A DNA stretch of 64,000 nt from Chitinophagaceae bacterium. Its GTDB lineage: Bacteria; Bacteroidota; Bacteroidia; Chitinophagales; Chitinophagaceae. A program made the translations under genes and the position numbers. The stretch is taken from positions 338,495-402,494 of the forward strand of contig JAEUVB010000023.1 of the NCBI GenBank assembly GCA_016786845.1. The letters are read 5' to 3'. Under the pieces are notes generated by a model. The model searched no databases, was not told where the DNA came from, and was given only the letters and a program-made list of their open reading frames with translations. How positions within the stretch are numbered: the stretch's first letter is position 1; each line of letters begins with the position of its first letter. Below, one piece after another: positions 1-9,501 of the stretch.

Positions 1-25
1 AACCAATATATGAATCATCGTATGA

Positions 26-1918
26 TTAAATTTCTGTTTCTACGATCGCATCTAATTCGATACGCAGATTATTAATAATAAATTCCTGACGCTGTGGGGT
101 ATTCTTACCCATATAATATTCCAGCAACTTTTGAATATGTGCTTCACCGGCCAAGAGTACAGGCTCTTTGCGCATATCTTCTCCAATAAATCCGGCAAAC
201 TCGGAAGGCGATATTTCTCCCAATCCTTTGAATCGGGTGATTTCCGGTTTACCGCTCAGCTTCTGCACAGCATCCCGCTTTTCTTGTTCGGAATAACAAT
301 AAATCGTTTCTTTTTTGTCGCGTACCCGAAACAAAGGTGTATCCAAAATATACACATGTCCATTGCGCACCAAATCCGGAAAGAATTGCAGGAAGAAGGT
401 CATGATCAGTAAACGAATATGCATACCATCCACATCCGCATCGGTGGCAATGACGATATTATTATAGCGCAGTCCTTCTATGCCTTGTTCGATATTGAGG
501 GCATGTTGCAGCAAGTTCATTTCTTCATTCTCGTACACGATCTTTTTGCTCATGCCAAAACAATTGAGTGGCTTTCCTTTCAGACTGAATACGGCCTGAG
601 AATCGACATTGCGTGCCTTCGTAATTGAACCACTCGCACTGTCTCCTTCGGTAATGAAGATGGTGGATTCGAGGCGTTTGGTTTCGAGTTCAAGTTTATT
701 CTTCCCTTCGGCTACATCATCGAAGTGAATTTTACAATCACGTAATTTCCGGTTGTGCAGATTGGCTTTCTTGGCCCTTTCGTTGGCTATCTTTTTGATG
801 CCGGATAATTCCTTGCGTTCATGTTCACTTTGTTCAATTCGCTTTTTGATAGCTTCTGCAATCGTTGGATTTCGATGCAAATAATTGTCCAATTCCCGCG
901 CCAGAAAATCCTGCATGAAACTTTTCACAGAAGGGCCATTCACATCGACGTTCTGACTACCGAGTTTGGTTTTGGTCTGACTTTCGAACACCGGCTCCAC
1001 CACCCGTATACTGACAGCAGCCACAATACTCTGGCGAATATCACTAGCTTCATAATCTTTCTTATAAAAATCGCGGACGGTTTTCACGAAGGCTTCCCGA
1101 AAGGCTTGTTGATGTGTACCGCCCTGAGTAGTATGCTGCCCATTCACGAAGGAATAAATCTCCTCGCCATAATCATTGCTATGGGTAAGAGCAATTTCAA
1201 TATCACTTCCTTTTAAATGAATGATGGGATATCGAATCTCATCCACATTGGTTTTTCTTTCCAACAGATCCAATAATCCGTTTTTGGAGATAAACTTCTT
1301 TCCATTGAAGTATATCATTAAACCGGCATTGAGGTAGCAATAATTCCACAATTGGTTTTCGATATACTCTTCGATATATTTATAATGCTTAAAAACGGTA
1401 TTATCCGGAATAAAAAAGATCTCAGTTCCATTTTGTTCCTTGGTGGGCGTTTCCTTGTGTTCCTTGATGAGGTGACCTTTTTCAAATTCGGCCATCTTCA
1501 TTTTCCCTTCCCGAAAACTTTTTACTGTGAAAATATTGCTCAGGGCATTCACGGCTTTGGTACCTACCCCATTCAAGCCCACTGACTTTTGAAAGACATT
1601 GCTGTCGTATTTAGCTCCGGTATTGATCTTACTCACCACATCCACCACCTTACCTAAAGGGATACCCCGGCCAAAATCTCTTACCCTCACCTGTCCGTCT
1701 TTCAGTTCGATTTCCACTTGTTTGCCATGCCCCATCGTGTGTTCATCGATACAGTTGTCGATCACTTCCTTGAGCAAGACATAGATTCCGTCGTCCATAC
1801 TGCTGCCATCGCCCAGCTTTCCGATATACATACCGGGCCTTAGCCTGATGTGCTCCCGCCAGTCGAGCGACCGGATGGAACTTTCGTCATAATCATTCAT
1901 TCCTTTATTTTCTGCCAT
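26..1918 (-). CDS. parE: DNA topoisomerase IV subunit B (ParE/GyrB-type ATPase)
   Basis: 630-residue type IIA topoisomerase B subunit, the ATP-driven half of the enzyme that unlinks daughter chromosomes. The GHKL ATPase domain is visible in the first 220 residues: EVIDNCIDE, DFGRGIPLG and the lid VGLNGVGTKAVNAL. A transducer domain follows, then the Toprim metal site EGDSASG and DADVDGMHIR around residues 430-500, and a C-terminal tail with FKGLGEISP. The length and the absence of the extra insert found in many GyrB proteins favour ParE over GyrB. The partner parC is not in the window and may lie to the left, beyond position 1. The start is the ATG at 1918, about 35 bases after a good -7 box. 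ParE versus GyrB is inferred; the family is certain. Confidence 0.93.
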   Translation of the reverse strand: MAENKGMNDYDESSIRSLDWREHIRLRPGMYIGKLGDGSSMDDGIYVLLKEVIDNCIDEHTMGHGKQVEIELKDGQVRVRDFGRGIPLGKVVDVVSKINTGAKYDSNVFQKSVGLNGVGTKAVNALSNIFTVKSFREGKMKMAEFEKGHLIKEHKETPTKEQNGTEIFFIPDNTVFKHYKYIEEYIENQLWNYCYLNAGLMIYFNGKKFISKNGLLDLLERKTNVDEIRYPIIHLKGSDIEIALTHSNDYGEEIYSFVNGQHTTQGGTHQQAFREAFVKTVRDFYKKDYEASDIRQSIVAAVSIRVVEPVFESQTKTKLGSQNVDVNGPSVKSFMQDFLARELDNYLHRNPTIAEAIKKRIEQSEHERKELSGIKKIANERAKKANLHNRKLRDCKIHFDDVAEGKNKLELETKRLESTIFITEGDSASGSITKARNVDSQAVFSLKGKPLNCFGMSKKIVYENEEMNLLQHALNIEQGIEGLRYNNIVIATDADVDGMHIRLLIMTFFLQFFPDLVRNGHVYILDTPLFRVRDKKETIYCYSEQEKRDAVQKLSGKPEITRFKGLGEISPSEFAGFIGEDMRKEPVLLAGEAHIQKLLEYYMGKNTPQRQEFIINNLRIELDAIVETEI

Positions 1919-1952
1919 TCTTGCCTCTTTTTAGCTCCGCAACTGCGGTACG

Positions 1953-1960
1953 CAAATGTA
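1953..1960 (-). promoter_or_regulatory. Putative -7 element of parE promoter
   Basis: TACATTTG read on the minus strand matches the Bacteroidota TAnnTTTG -7 box. It lies 35 bases before the parE start. No clear -33 TTTG is seen at the usual spacing. Confidence 0.5.
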
Positions 1961-2069
1961 ATAGACGGCTTTTCAACCTTTAGGGCAATGTTATACACAG
2001 ATTCGTGGAAAAATGAGCCAATATATCGCATATAACAAAAATCATGTTTTTAAACCCGGCCTCAGGGGT

Positions 2070-2077
2070 TAACTTTG
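2070..2077 (+). promoter_or_regulatory. Putative -7 element of desaturase promoter
   Basis: TAACTTTG matches TAnnTTTG, 28 bases before the desaturase ATG. A weak -33 match (TTTT at 2047-2050) lies 19 bases upstream. Confidence 0.55.
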
Positions 2078-2104
2078 TTGGATTGTCATTAATTACAGAT
2101 CCAT

Positions 2105-3193
2105 ATGTCTAAAGTAACCTTCCAGAAAAGTAATACGGCTTTCTATTCCACGCTGAAATCCAGGGTAGATGAATATTTCAAAAGTCACCACTTGGAAAAG
2201 ACAGGGAATTGGGAACTCTATACCAAAACCCTGATTCTGGTGCCATTGGCAGTGGGCCTCTTCTTCAGTGTGCTCTTTTTTCATGATAGTTTATCTGTGG
2301 TAGCCTCATTGGGAATGTGCGCTTTATTGGGTCTTACCTTGGCTTCCATGGGATTCAATATCATGCACGACGCCTGCCATGGTGCATATTCCAAAAAGGA
2401 TTGGGTCAATGAATTGTTGGGTTATTCTCTGAATATCATGGGCGGAAACGCTTTCATCTGGAAGCAAAAGCACAATATCATCCACCATACCTATACGAAT
2501 GTAGACGGAGTCGATGACGATATTGCCAAAAGCCCCCTGATTCGTCAATGTTATACCCAAAAATGGGTGCCGGCCCACAAATGGCAGCATATCTACATGT
2601 TTATCGTTTATGCCATATCCTCGTTTGCTTGGGTATTTATTATGGATTTCAATAAGTATCTGAGTCGTAAAATTTACCGTACGAAAATGTGGGATGTGAA
2701 CCGCAAAGAACAAATCATCTTTTGGGTAGGCAAACTCTACTATTTGGGCGTATTCATATTACTTCCGATTTCTATTGTAGGGTTAAAGGCTTGGGCCATT
2801 GGTTTTGGCGTGATGCATGTCACCATGGGATTATCACTGGCGCTTGTATTTCAATTGGCACATGTGGTAGAAGGTGCTCAGTTTGAAGAAGCTTATGATG
2901 ACAAACACATTGAAAACGATTGGGCCATACATCAGGTGGTGACCACTGCGAACTTCGCACCTAAGAATTTATTGGTTCGTTGGTATGTGGGTGGATTGAA
3001 TTATCAAATCGAACATCATCTGTTTCCTAAAGTAAGTCATGTGCATTATCCGGCTATCAGTCAAATTGTGAAAGATGTATGCAAAGAGTATCACATCAAT
3101 TACAATGAATTCAAAACAACCCGGAGTGCCATACTTTCTCATATTAAAATGATGAAAGAATTTGGTGATCATCCGCAACCGGTAGCCGCATAA
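2105..3193 (+). CDS. Membrane fatty-acid (acyl-CoA/acyl-lipid) desaturase
   Basis: 362-residue integral membrane di-iron desaturase that introduces a cis double bond into fatty acyl chains. All three histidine boxes are present: HDACH near residue 88, HNIIHH near residue 123 and QIEHH near residue 301. The QxxHH third box is characteristic of front-end (delta-5/6-like) desaturases, but no N-terminal cytochrome b5 domain is present, so electrons must come from a separate donor. Hydrophobic segments flank the boxes. The gene is transcribed divergently from parE with its own promoter and converges on the 819-residue gene two bases downstream. The likely role is membrane-fluidity adaptation; regiospecificity cannot be read from sequence. 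Confidence 0.9.
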   Translation: MSKVTFQKSNTAFYSTLKSRVDEYFKSHHLEKTGNWELYTKTLILVPLAVGLFFSVLFFHDSLSVVASLGMCALLGLTLASMGFNIMHDACHGAYSKKDWVNELLGYSLNIMGGNAFIWKQKHNIIHHTYTNVDGVDDDIAKSPLIRQCYTQKWVPAHKWQHIYMFIVYAISSFAWVFIMDFNKYLSRKIYRTKMWDVNRKEQIIFWVGKLYYLGVFILLPISIVGLKAWAIGFGVMHVTMGLSLALVFQLAHVVEGAQFEEAYDDKHIENDWAIHQVVTTANFAPKNLLVRWYVGGLNYQIEHHLFPKVSHVHYPAISQIVKDVCKEYHINYNEFKTTRSAILSHIKMMKEFGDHPQPVAA

Positions 3194-3195
3194 GT

Positions 3196-5655
3196 TTATT
3201 GCTTCTCCGCGAAATTTCTTAAGTAGCTGCATTCCTGATAGACTTCACGATAGTAATCCGAATTCTTGTAGGTTTTATAGAATTCAGTAAACCAGGGATT
3301 ATTCTCACTCGCCCATCGACTGTATACATCTCCCCTCCCCGCTTCGGCAAAAGAATAATAAGGTAGTTTTTCAGGACATCTTTTTTGCGCACATTTAGCC
3401 ATCATCCATAAGGCTTGTTGTTTGACTGCACCTTCATTGGACGATTTGTACACCTCCTGAAATAATTGGTAAGCACTTTCAGCAAAATAGTATTGACTCT
3501 CAAAAAAACTGTATTGCTGATTCGGCAATTTCATATAAGGCTCCATACTGGATGATTCACGATGAAACCACCAAGCCTTACCACAACGACCATGATAGGA
3601 TAAGGAATAAAGTGCACAAGCCAGTTTGAATTTGCTGTTCACATTCCCTTCAGACTCATTCTGCAATCGATGAAGTGAGTCTGCCAAATCGATGAGTGAA
3701 ATAGATTGCTGATCATCTTCCGGGTAGGCATCCTGAAAGTCGCGAATGTGGGCCACAAATGGATTCGGAATATTCTGAGCCGACAGCCCACTCTTCTTAA
3801 GCCCCTTATGAGCTTCATCAAATTGAAACTTTCTCAGATACTTTACAGCAATGATTTCGTCGATCAAAGGATCGGTATAAGAATTTGCCCCCATGAGCCA
3901 TTTGGTATATGGCCGCAACGATTCATGATTCAATTGTTTCAGCCTTTGCAACTGAGCCACATTTAATCTGAGATCCATCATTTTACCGGAAAGACGCCAC
4001 ACATTGTCGCTGAATGATTTTCCAATTTGTACCCCTTTCACCATCACCCCTTCATCATTATAATAGGCACTTTGATCTTCATATTTCACATAACTGAATA
4101 AGGTACTTAAAGTATCATGACTTTGAATATAGACATGCGGTAAAATAGAACGGGTAAAATCACGATAACTTTTTTGATAAAAGGCATCTTTTTCCGCCAA
4201 CTTTTCAAACCAAATTAATTCAGTCAAATGTTGATCTTCAAATTGGACACTCATCTTTTTTTGCGAAAAGAAATCACGAATGAGGGCGATGATGCGAATT
4301 TGATTGGCGGTTCTTCCATTCGGGTTCGATTGCTTGGCTAAGGTTAAAAGTCGGTCGGCTTCATTATGGTCTTCATGTAAAAGGTGCAGATATGCAGCTG
4401 CCATATACCAAAGTGCCGGGTTTTTCAGTTTACCCGAACCGGCCGAAGTTTCCAGGAAAAGACAGAAAGATTTGATCTGTTTCATTGATTCATGTTGCAA
4501 TGCGTACCATGCTTCCACTTCTTCCTTTCCGGGCTTGTAGTCGAGTTCCGACCAATACTGATCAAAAATGCGATAGCCTTTTTCGACCTGAAATTTATAA
4601 TCTGCATAGGCCGCTTCATGCTTATTAATTTCACGTATGAGTATGACATCCAACAAATCATTGGTCGGTTCCAGTTGAAAGATGTGATTGAGATCCTCCT
4701 GATGAAGAGATTGAGTATTCCTTAATGCACGCATGCCATACACCACTGCCTTTTCATGATCATTGGTACAACGACGGATCACTTTCTCAACCTCTTGATC
4801 ATGTGTACACCAATCGTAACCGATGAAATTAGCATGATGAAAATTGTAGTCTTTGGCCTGGTCAAATAATTTTGAAAACAAATAAGCAGCCTCATCCTTA
4901 CGACCTGTTCGATAGAGGCATCCGGCCTTGAGAGAAACTAATCGATCGGAAACCGAACTTTGATTGATGTGAATGGGTGCAGCCAGGCTATCGTAGAGTT
5001 TTAATGCCCTCGAATATTTCTTGCCATAAAAAGCCATTCGTACTACTTGAAAAGCATATCGACTTTTGATCTCAGGTTGCTTTGCCGCTTGATATAATTG
5101 CTTACCGTTTCGGATCAAGCGATTGATCAACAGACTATCTAAAACGGGCTGATCCCATTCATTTTGTGCAGCAGTGGCTATTGGTTCACATTGTTTGGCA
5201 AACATCAGATATCCCAATGCTTCCAGATTTTTAGCCTTTAAAAACCAGATAGTCATTTCATTCGCCAACATCGAATCAGGCAGCGAATTGGATTTATTTT
5301 TTTCTATTCGATCGTATAAGTTTTTCAAATGTTCATAGGTGTAATGATAGACAAAATCAGAAATGGATTGTTTTGCCACTCCTCCATTTATCATCCCTTG
5401 CCATTCCTCAATATTTCTTTCTTCCAGAGATGCATAGGATTTATTTTCAGAATTGTCTTCACACTCAAAAAATTTACTGAAAGGAGCATAAGCATAAGGC
5501 GTCATGTTTTTAGCAGTCACCAATGCCGGCGACATAAAGCTGGTATAGCTGTCACATTCATCCGGTCCCCAACCACAACTGTAGGAAACCAATCCAAGGG
5601 TCAAAATGGAAACAGTGATGATGCTACAACTGATCCACAATTTTTTGAAGTTCAT
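3196..5655 (-). CDS. Large helical-repeat lipoprotein-like protein of unknown function
   Basis: 819 residues, family not recognised by name. The N-terminus has a hydrophobic stretch ending SYSC, an imperfect lipobox, followed by GWGPDECDSYTSF, so it is probably exported and perhaps lipid-anchored. The rest is rich in paired amphipathic helices resembling TPR/SEL1 solenoids, for example around residues 200-280 and 410-450. The ATG at 5655 lies inside the upstream gene (32-base overlap), which implies translational coupling. Together with the TIM-barrel-like lipoprotein upstream and map it forms one minus-strand unit. I recall similar GPD/E-SFF-type proteins as conserved orphans in Bacteroidota and some proteobacteria, but that is memory, not a search. 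No catalytic motif was found. Confidence 0.7.
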   Translation of the reverse strand: MNFKKLWISCSIITVSILTLGLVSYSCGWGPDECDSYTSFMSPALVTAKNMTPYAYAPFSKFFECEDNSENKSYASLEERNIEEWQGMINGGVAKQSISDFVYHYTYEHLKNLYDRIEKNKSNSLPDSMLANEMTIWFLKAKNLEALGYLMFAKQCEPIATAAQNEWDQPVLDSLLINRLIRNGKQLYQAAKQPEIKSRYAFQVVRMAFYGKKYSRALKLYDSLAAPIHINQSSVSDRLVSLKAGCLYRTGRKDEAAYLFSKLFDQAKDYNFHHANFIGYDWCTHDQEVEKVIRRCTNDHEKAVVYGMRALRNTQSLHQEDLNHIFQLEPTNDLLDVILIREINKHEAAYADYKFQVEKGYRIFDQYWSELDYKPGKEEVEAWYALQHESMKQIKSFCLFLETSAGSGKLKNPALWYMAAAYLHLLHEDHNEADRLLTLAKQSNPNGRTANQIRIIALIRDFFSQKKMSVQFEDQHLTELIWFEKLAEKDAFYQKSYRDFTRSILPHVYIQSHDTLSTLFSYVKYEDQSAYYNDEGVMVKGVQIGKSFSDNVWRLSGKMMDLRLNVAQLQRLKQLNHESLRPYTKWLMGANSYTDPLIDEIIAVKYLRKFQFDEAHKGLKKSGLSAQNIPNPFVAHIRDFQDAYPEDDQQSISLIDLADSLHRLQNESEGNVNSKFKLACALYSLSYHGRCGKAWWFHRESSSMEPYMKLPNQQYSFFESQYYFAESAYQLFQEVYKSSNEGAVKQQALWMMAKCAQKRCPEKLPYYSFAEAGRGDVYSRWASENNPWFTEFYKTYKNSDYYREVYQECSYLRNFAEKQ

Positions 5656-6643
5656 AAGCGGGGTAATTTTTTAAAATGTCCGGACTCAGGTGAAAGAACA
5701 AAATCGTCATACTGTCATGATGAGTACGTCCTCGCAAATCATTTGAGAATTTCATCAACTGATCAATGGATACTGATTCAAATCTCAATTCATCACCCTT
5801 TTGAAAGTGATAATCCAACCATGCGGTATCTGATTGACAGGAATACAAATGTTCCTTCGCCTGGATAAAGTTAGGATTATTTACTACAGACTGTTCATTT
5901 ACATCACGAATTAAACCTTTAAACCGTTGGTCACGAAACCAGACGGTCCATTGAAATAGCGGCAAAGCGATATCTAAATTGAGTGGGTAGGTCGATAGAT
6001 GCTTGAGATAATCCGCTGCGATTTCAGCTTCAAAAATAGAATTTCGATGGCCATATTCTTTCAAGTTCCCCATATTGTAGCACATCAGTAGGCCTTTGTC
6101 TACCGGTGGTATGCCCGCCATCGATCGATGTTTGATTTGATGTAAGCGTATCGTTGCCGAGAATTTCTTATTCGAGAAAATGGGTTGATATCTTAATTTT
6201 TTCAATAAATCAAAATATAGCTGTTTCGTTTTGGGAGTCCAATCACAATCCCATTGAATTTCGTCAAAATGCCATTGGTATTCCTTCGTCATTTGCTGAA
6301 CCAATCGAGCAATCCTTGCAGCCATGCTGTCTGTATCGGATGCGTATAAAATCGCTTCTCGAGTCATGTAAACAACCGGTACAATGTTCCTGGATGTTGA
6401 ATTTTCGGAATTAGTAATTTTGGAAATAGGAATAATATCTATATGCTTGTCTGATCGGGTAATCGTATCAAGATCAAATAGACGGATATAAAGAGTCTTC
6501 GCATGAAGGCTATCCAGACATAATTGTTCCCGGGCACTGATGTTAAAATCGGTCCGCCAATAGTAAAATGAAATTTGTTTTTCTTTTATCCCATTCTGAC
6601 AGGAACAAATTAATAATAGCAAAGCGAGGTAGAGACCTCTCAT
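5624..6643 (-). CDS. Putative TIM-barrel (glycosidase-like) lipoprotein
   Basis: 339 residues from the ATG at 6643, chosen because it begins directly with a lipoprotein signal (MRGLYLALLLLICSC) 7 bases after the map stop. Upstream in-frame codons would overlap map and lack a signal. The body contains EIQWDCDWT near residue 130, an acidic strand-end motif like those at the active sites of GH18-like barrels, then SATIRLHQ and PPVDKGLLMCYNMG, again strand-like segments ending in polar residues. This resembles DUF3142-type barrel proteins, which is inference. It overlaps the 819-residue gene by 32 bases. The substrate is unknown; it could be a cell-wall or polysaccharide hydrolase, or a non-catalytic barrel. 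Confidence 0.65.
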   Translation of the reverse strand: MRGLYLALLLLICSCQNGIKEKQISFYYWRTDFNISAREQLCLDSLHAKTLYIRLFDLDTITRSDKHIDIIPISKITNSENSTSRNIVPVVYMTREAILYASDTDSMAARIARLVQQMTKEYQWHFDEIQWDCDWTPKTKQLYFDLLKKLRYQPIFSNKKFSATIRLHQIKHRSMAGIPPVDKGLLMCYNMGNLKEYGHRNSIFEAEIAADYLKHLSTYPLNLDIALPLFQWTVWFRDQRFKGLIRDVNEQSVVNNPNFIQAKEHLYSCQSDTAWLDYHFQKGDELRFESVSIDQLMKFSNDLRGRTHHDSMTILFFHLSPDILKNYPAYELQKIVDQL

Positions 6644-6650
6644 CGTGTGG

Positions 6651-7460
6651 TTAAATTGATAGCGTTGAAAACAAATTCGCATTCTTTCTTTCATTGGCTT
6701 CAATTTCAATAAAAGAAGACAGAATATCTGCTTTTTGTTTACGTACAACGATCGTATGTTCAAAGTGGGCAGAGGGTTTTTCATCCTTCGTAACTATGGT
6801 CCAATCGTCATCCGCACAAAAAACATCTTTTTTACCCAGGTTAATCATCGGTTCTATAGCAATCACTAATCCATCCTGCAATTTCAGCCCATTCCCTCTC
6901 CTACCGTAATTAGGCACTTCAGGTTCTTCGTGTAGTTTTCTTCCTAAACCATGGCCGGTCAGTTCGCGAACCACGCCATAACCATGTTTAATTTCCGTAT
7001 GTTCTTGAACGGCATATCCAATATCGCCTATACGATTACCAACAATGGCTTTTTCAATACCTTTATATAAGGATTCTTTGGTTACGGATAACAGTTTCTG
7101 GAGTTCCGGGTCAATTTCACCGATGGCGAAGGTATACGCACTATCGCCTATGTAACCATTCCAAAATACACCGGTATCCACACTGACAATGTCACCTTCC
7201 TGCAATTCATCATCACTCAAGGGAATTCCATGCACCACTTCTTCATTGACACTGATACAACAAGTTGCAGGAAAACCCTTATAACCCTTAAATGCGGGTT
7301 CCGCTCCATGATCCCGAATGACAGTTTCAGCTAACTGATCAATTTCAATTGTTGAAATTCCCGGACGTATCATGAGTGCTACTTCAGCCAATACTTTAGA
7401 TACTAAAAGACAGCTTTTACGGATTAGTTCTACCTCTTCGTTGGTTTTATAATAAATCAA
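6651..7460 (-). CDS. map: Methionine aminopeptidase type I
   Basis: Removes the initiator methionine from nascent proteins. The five metal ligands are recognisable: the two aspartates in SVDTG and GDSAYTF, the histidine of GHGLGRKLHEEP, and the glutamates of IEPMIN and EHTIVV; the substrate histidine is in VHGIPL. There is no N-terminal zinc-finger extension, so it is the bacterial type I form. I place the start at the TTG at 7460 (giving MIYYKTNEEVEL) because homologues begin there and because the next upstream start, a TTG at 7493, precedes the TACCTTTA -7 box. There is no in-frame ATG before residue 30. An additional C-terminal tail of about 20 residues follows the domain. Downstream are two exported-protein genes with 7-base spacing and an overlap. 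Confidence 0.93.
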   Translation of the reverse strand: MIYYKTNEEVELIRKSCLLVSKVLAEVALMIRPGISTIEIDQLAETVIRDHGAEPAFKGYKGFPATCCISVNEEVVHGIPLSDDELQEGDIVSVDTGVFWNGYIGDSAYTFAIGEIDPELQKLLSVTKESLYKGIEKAIVGNRIGDIGYAVQEHTEIKHGYGVVRELTGHGLGRKLHEEPEVPNYGRRGNGLKLQDGLVIAIEPMINLGKKDVFCADDDWTIVTKDEKPSAHFEHTIVVRKQKADILSSFIEIEANERKNANLFSTLSI

Positions 7461-7480
7461 TGTATGTATTTTTCTGGATG

Positions 7481-7488
7481 TAAAGGTA
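7481..7488 (-). promoter_or_regulatory. Putative -7 element for the map unit
   Basis: TACCTTTA on the minus strand, 20 bases before the TTG at 7460. It lies after the secY terminator, so map and its two followers probably have their own promoter. Confidence 0.5.
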
Positions 7489-7534
7489 ATCAAACAATCA
7501 TTAGAAAATGGATGAGGCGATTATTACTCATAAA

Positions 7535-7560
7535 AAAAGGGTTACCGAAGCAACCCTTTT
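7535..7560 (-). terminator. Intrinsic terminator of the S10-spc-secY operon
   Basis: A perfect 9-bp stem (AAAAGGGTT / AACCCTTTT) with an 8-base loop, followed by further T residues on the minus strand. It starts 18 bases after the secY stop. It separates secY from map. Confidence 0.8.
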
Positions 7561-7578
7561 CAGAAAATAATGTTTTGG

Positions 7579-8913
7579 TTATGCTTGAACCGGTTGGCGG
7601 CCTGTGATACGACCGGTTTTCATCAGTCCATCATAGTGGCGCATCAGCAATTGGCTTTCGATTTGTTGTAAAGTGTCTAACACAACACCCACCATAATCA
7701 GCATAGATGTACCTCCGTAGAAGCTAGCCCATCCACTGGTCATTTTCATTTGCTGAGCCAAGCCCGGCAGAATTCCAATCAGTGCCAGAAAGATGGCTCC
7801 CGGTAAGGTAATGCGATCCATAATGGCACCGATATAATTTGCTGTATCAGTACCCGGTTTAATACCCGGAATGAATCCATTATTACGCTTCAGATCATCA
7901 GCCATTTGATTTGGATTGAAGATCAAAGCCGTATAGAGATAAGTGAAAGCGATCACCAAAATAGCATAAATAATATTATACCACATCGATCCCGGATCAC
8001 TTAAATGTTTAACAATTCCCTGTGCGGTATCACTATTTGAGAAACCAACCACCGTAGAAGGAATAAATAACATAGCTTGTGCAAAGATGATCGGCATTAC
8101 ACCGGCACTATTCACTTTAATTGGAATAAAATCGCGACTACCGGATACATCTTTCACTGAAGTAGCTCCGACGATTCGGCGGGCATAATTCAATGGAATA
8201 CGACGTGTCCCTTGTACCAACATAATGATAGCCATAATGATGACCACCATAAAAGCGATTTCAATTAAGAAGATCAACAGACCGCCACCACCGGCACCTT
8301 GTGTCTGTGATTGGAGTTCCTGCATGAAAGAATGTGGCAAACGGGCGATGATTCCTGCAGTGATAATTAATGAAGTACCATTACCAATACCTTTATCTGT
8401 AATTTTTTCACCCAACCACATGACAAACAAAGTACCTGTTGTCAAGACCACGACTGTAGAAATCACCCACAACATATTGTCATTAATGATGGCACTGCCG
8501 TTTTGGCTACGCAAATAAGTAATATATCCGATAGATTGGAATAAAGTAACGGCAACAGTTACATAACGAGTGATCAAGTTAATTTTCTTACGACCGCTTT
8601 CTTCTTTCGACATTTTCTGCAATTGCGGAATAGCAATTTGAGCTAATTGCATGGCAATACTGGCGGAGATATAGGGCATGATCCCTAATGCAAAGATGGA
8701 TGCGTTGTTAAACGCACCACCGGCAAACATATTAAACAAACCTAACAAACCATTCTGAGAGGTACTTGTTGAAATGTCATTTGGATTAATCCCTGGTAGA
8801 ACTACATGGCAACCCACGCGATAAACCAGTAGTAAGGTAAGCGTGAAGATAATTCGGTTCTTCAGTTCGTCTATGCTCCAGATATTTTTTAAAGTATCTA
8901 TAATTTTTTTCAT
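7579..8913 (-). CDS. secY: Preprotein translocase channel subunit SecY
   Basis: 444 residues, the central channel of the Sec translocon in the inner membrane. About ten hydrophobic helices are evident. The N-terminal IFTLTLLLVYRVGCHVVLPGI, the plug region after FAGGAFNNASIFALGIMPYISASI, and the cytoplasmic loops with GIGNGTSLIITAGI and the conserved arginines of NYARRIVGA are all typical. It is the last gene of the spc block, 133 bases after rplO, a longer gap than elsewhere in the operon, and is followed by a strong terminator. The length matches the bacterial family. Confidence 0.97.
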   Translation of the reverse strand: MKKIIDTLKNIWSIDELKNRIIFTLTLLLVYRVGCHVVLPGINPNDISTSTSQNGLLGLFNMFAGGAFNNASIFALGIMPYISASIAMQLAQIAIPQLQKMSKEESGRKKINLITRYVTVAVTLFQSIGYITYLRSQNGSAIINDNMLWVISTVVVLTTGTLFVMWLGEKITDKGIGNGTSLIITAGIIARLPHSFMQELQSQTQGAGGGGLLIFLIEIAFMVVIIMAIIMLVQGTRRIPLNYARRIVGATSVKDVSGSRDFIPIKVNSAGVMPIIFAQAMLFIPSTVVGFSNSDTAQGIVKHLSDPGSMWYNIIYAILVIAFTYLYTALIFNPNQMADDLKRNNGFIPGIKPGTDTANYIGAIMDRITLPGAIFLALIGILPGLAQQMKMTSGWASFYGGTSMLIMVGVVLDTLQQIESQLLMRHYDGLMKTGRITGRQPVQA

Positions 8914-9046
8914 GCTGCTACTTTGTTCGTAATTTGAGGATGCAATTTATATTTTATAAATCGGTTTTCAAACATAAATTTTATACCTCCGCACACTTCA
9001 GTATTCGACGGATATAAGTCTGTAACCAAAGGGTTGTCTGATTAAA

Positions 9047-9496
9047 TTAAATGATTTCAACAGTTCCACCGGCAGCTTCAATCGCTTGTTTAGCGGTGTC
9101 ACTTACAGCGTTTACCCTGAAGGTCAATTTTGATTTCAATTCGCCCTTACCCAATATTTTTACCAGATCTGTACGATTTACCAAACCGGTGATATACAGG
9201 CTTTCAGGACTTACTTCATCGAGTTTATAACGTTCAACCAAAGCATCAAGCTGACCGAGGTTCAATACTTTATAATCAACTCGGTTGATGTTCTTGAAAC
9301 CACGTTTTGGCAAACGGCGATGTATAGGCATTTGACCACCTTCACTACCGCGGCGTTGGTTGTAACCGGCACGACTTTGAGCACCTTTGTTACCTTTTGT
9401 GGAGGTTCCACCCTTGCCGGATGAGTTACCGCGGCCCAGTCTTTTCTTCTTACTATGTGTTGAACCTTCAGCAGGTTTTAAGGAATGTAAGTTCAT
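9047..9496 (-). CDS. rplO: 50S ribosomal protein L15 (uL15)
   Basis: 149 residues. The glycine- and basic-rich N-terminus (KKRLGRGNSSGKGGTSTKGNKGAQSR is the hallmark region, residues about 17-42) followed by the globular C-terminal half identifies L15, which organises 23S rRNA late in 50S assembly. It lies between rpmD (5 bases upstream) and secY, the standard order. Confidence 0.97.
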   Translation of the reverse strand: MNLHSLKPAEGSTHSKKKRLGRGNSSGKGGTSTKGNKGAQSRAGYNQRRGSEGGQMPIHRRLPKRGFKNINRVDYKVLNLGQLDALVERYKLDEVSPESLYITGLVNRTDLVKILGKGELKSKLTFRVNAVSDTAKQAIEAAGGTVEII

Positions 9497-9501
9497 GGAA
9501 A

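Noticed and set aside
5624..6784. Longer 386-residue version of the barrel lipoprotein
   Set aside because: The first 47 residues lie within map and hide the lipoprotein signal that begins at the ATG at 6643.
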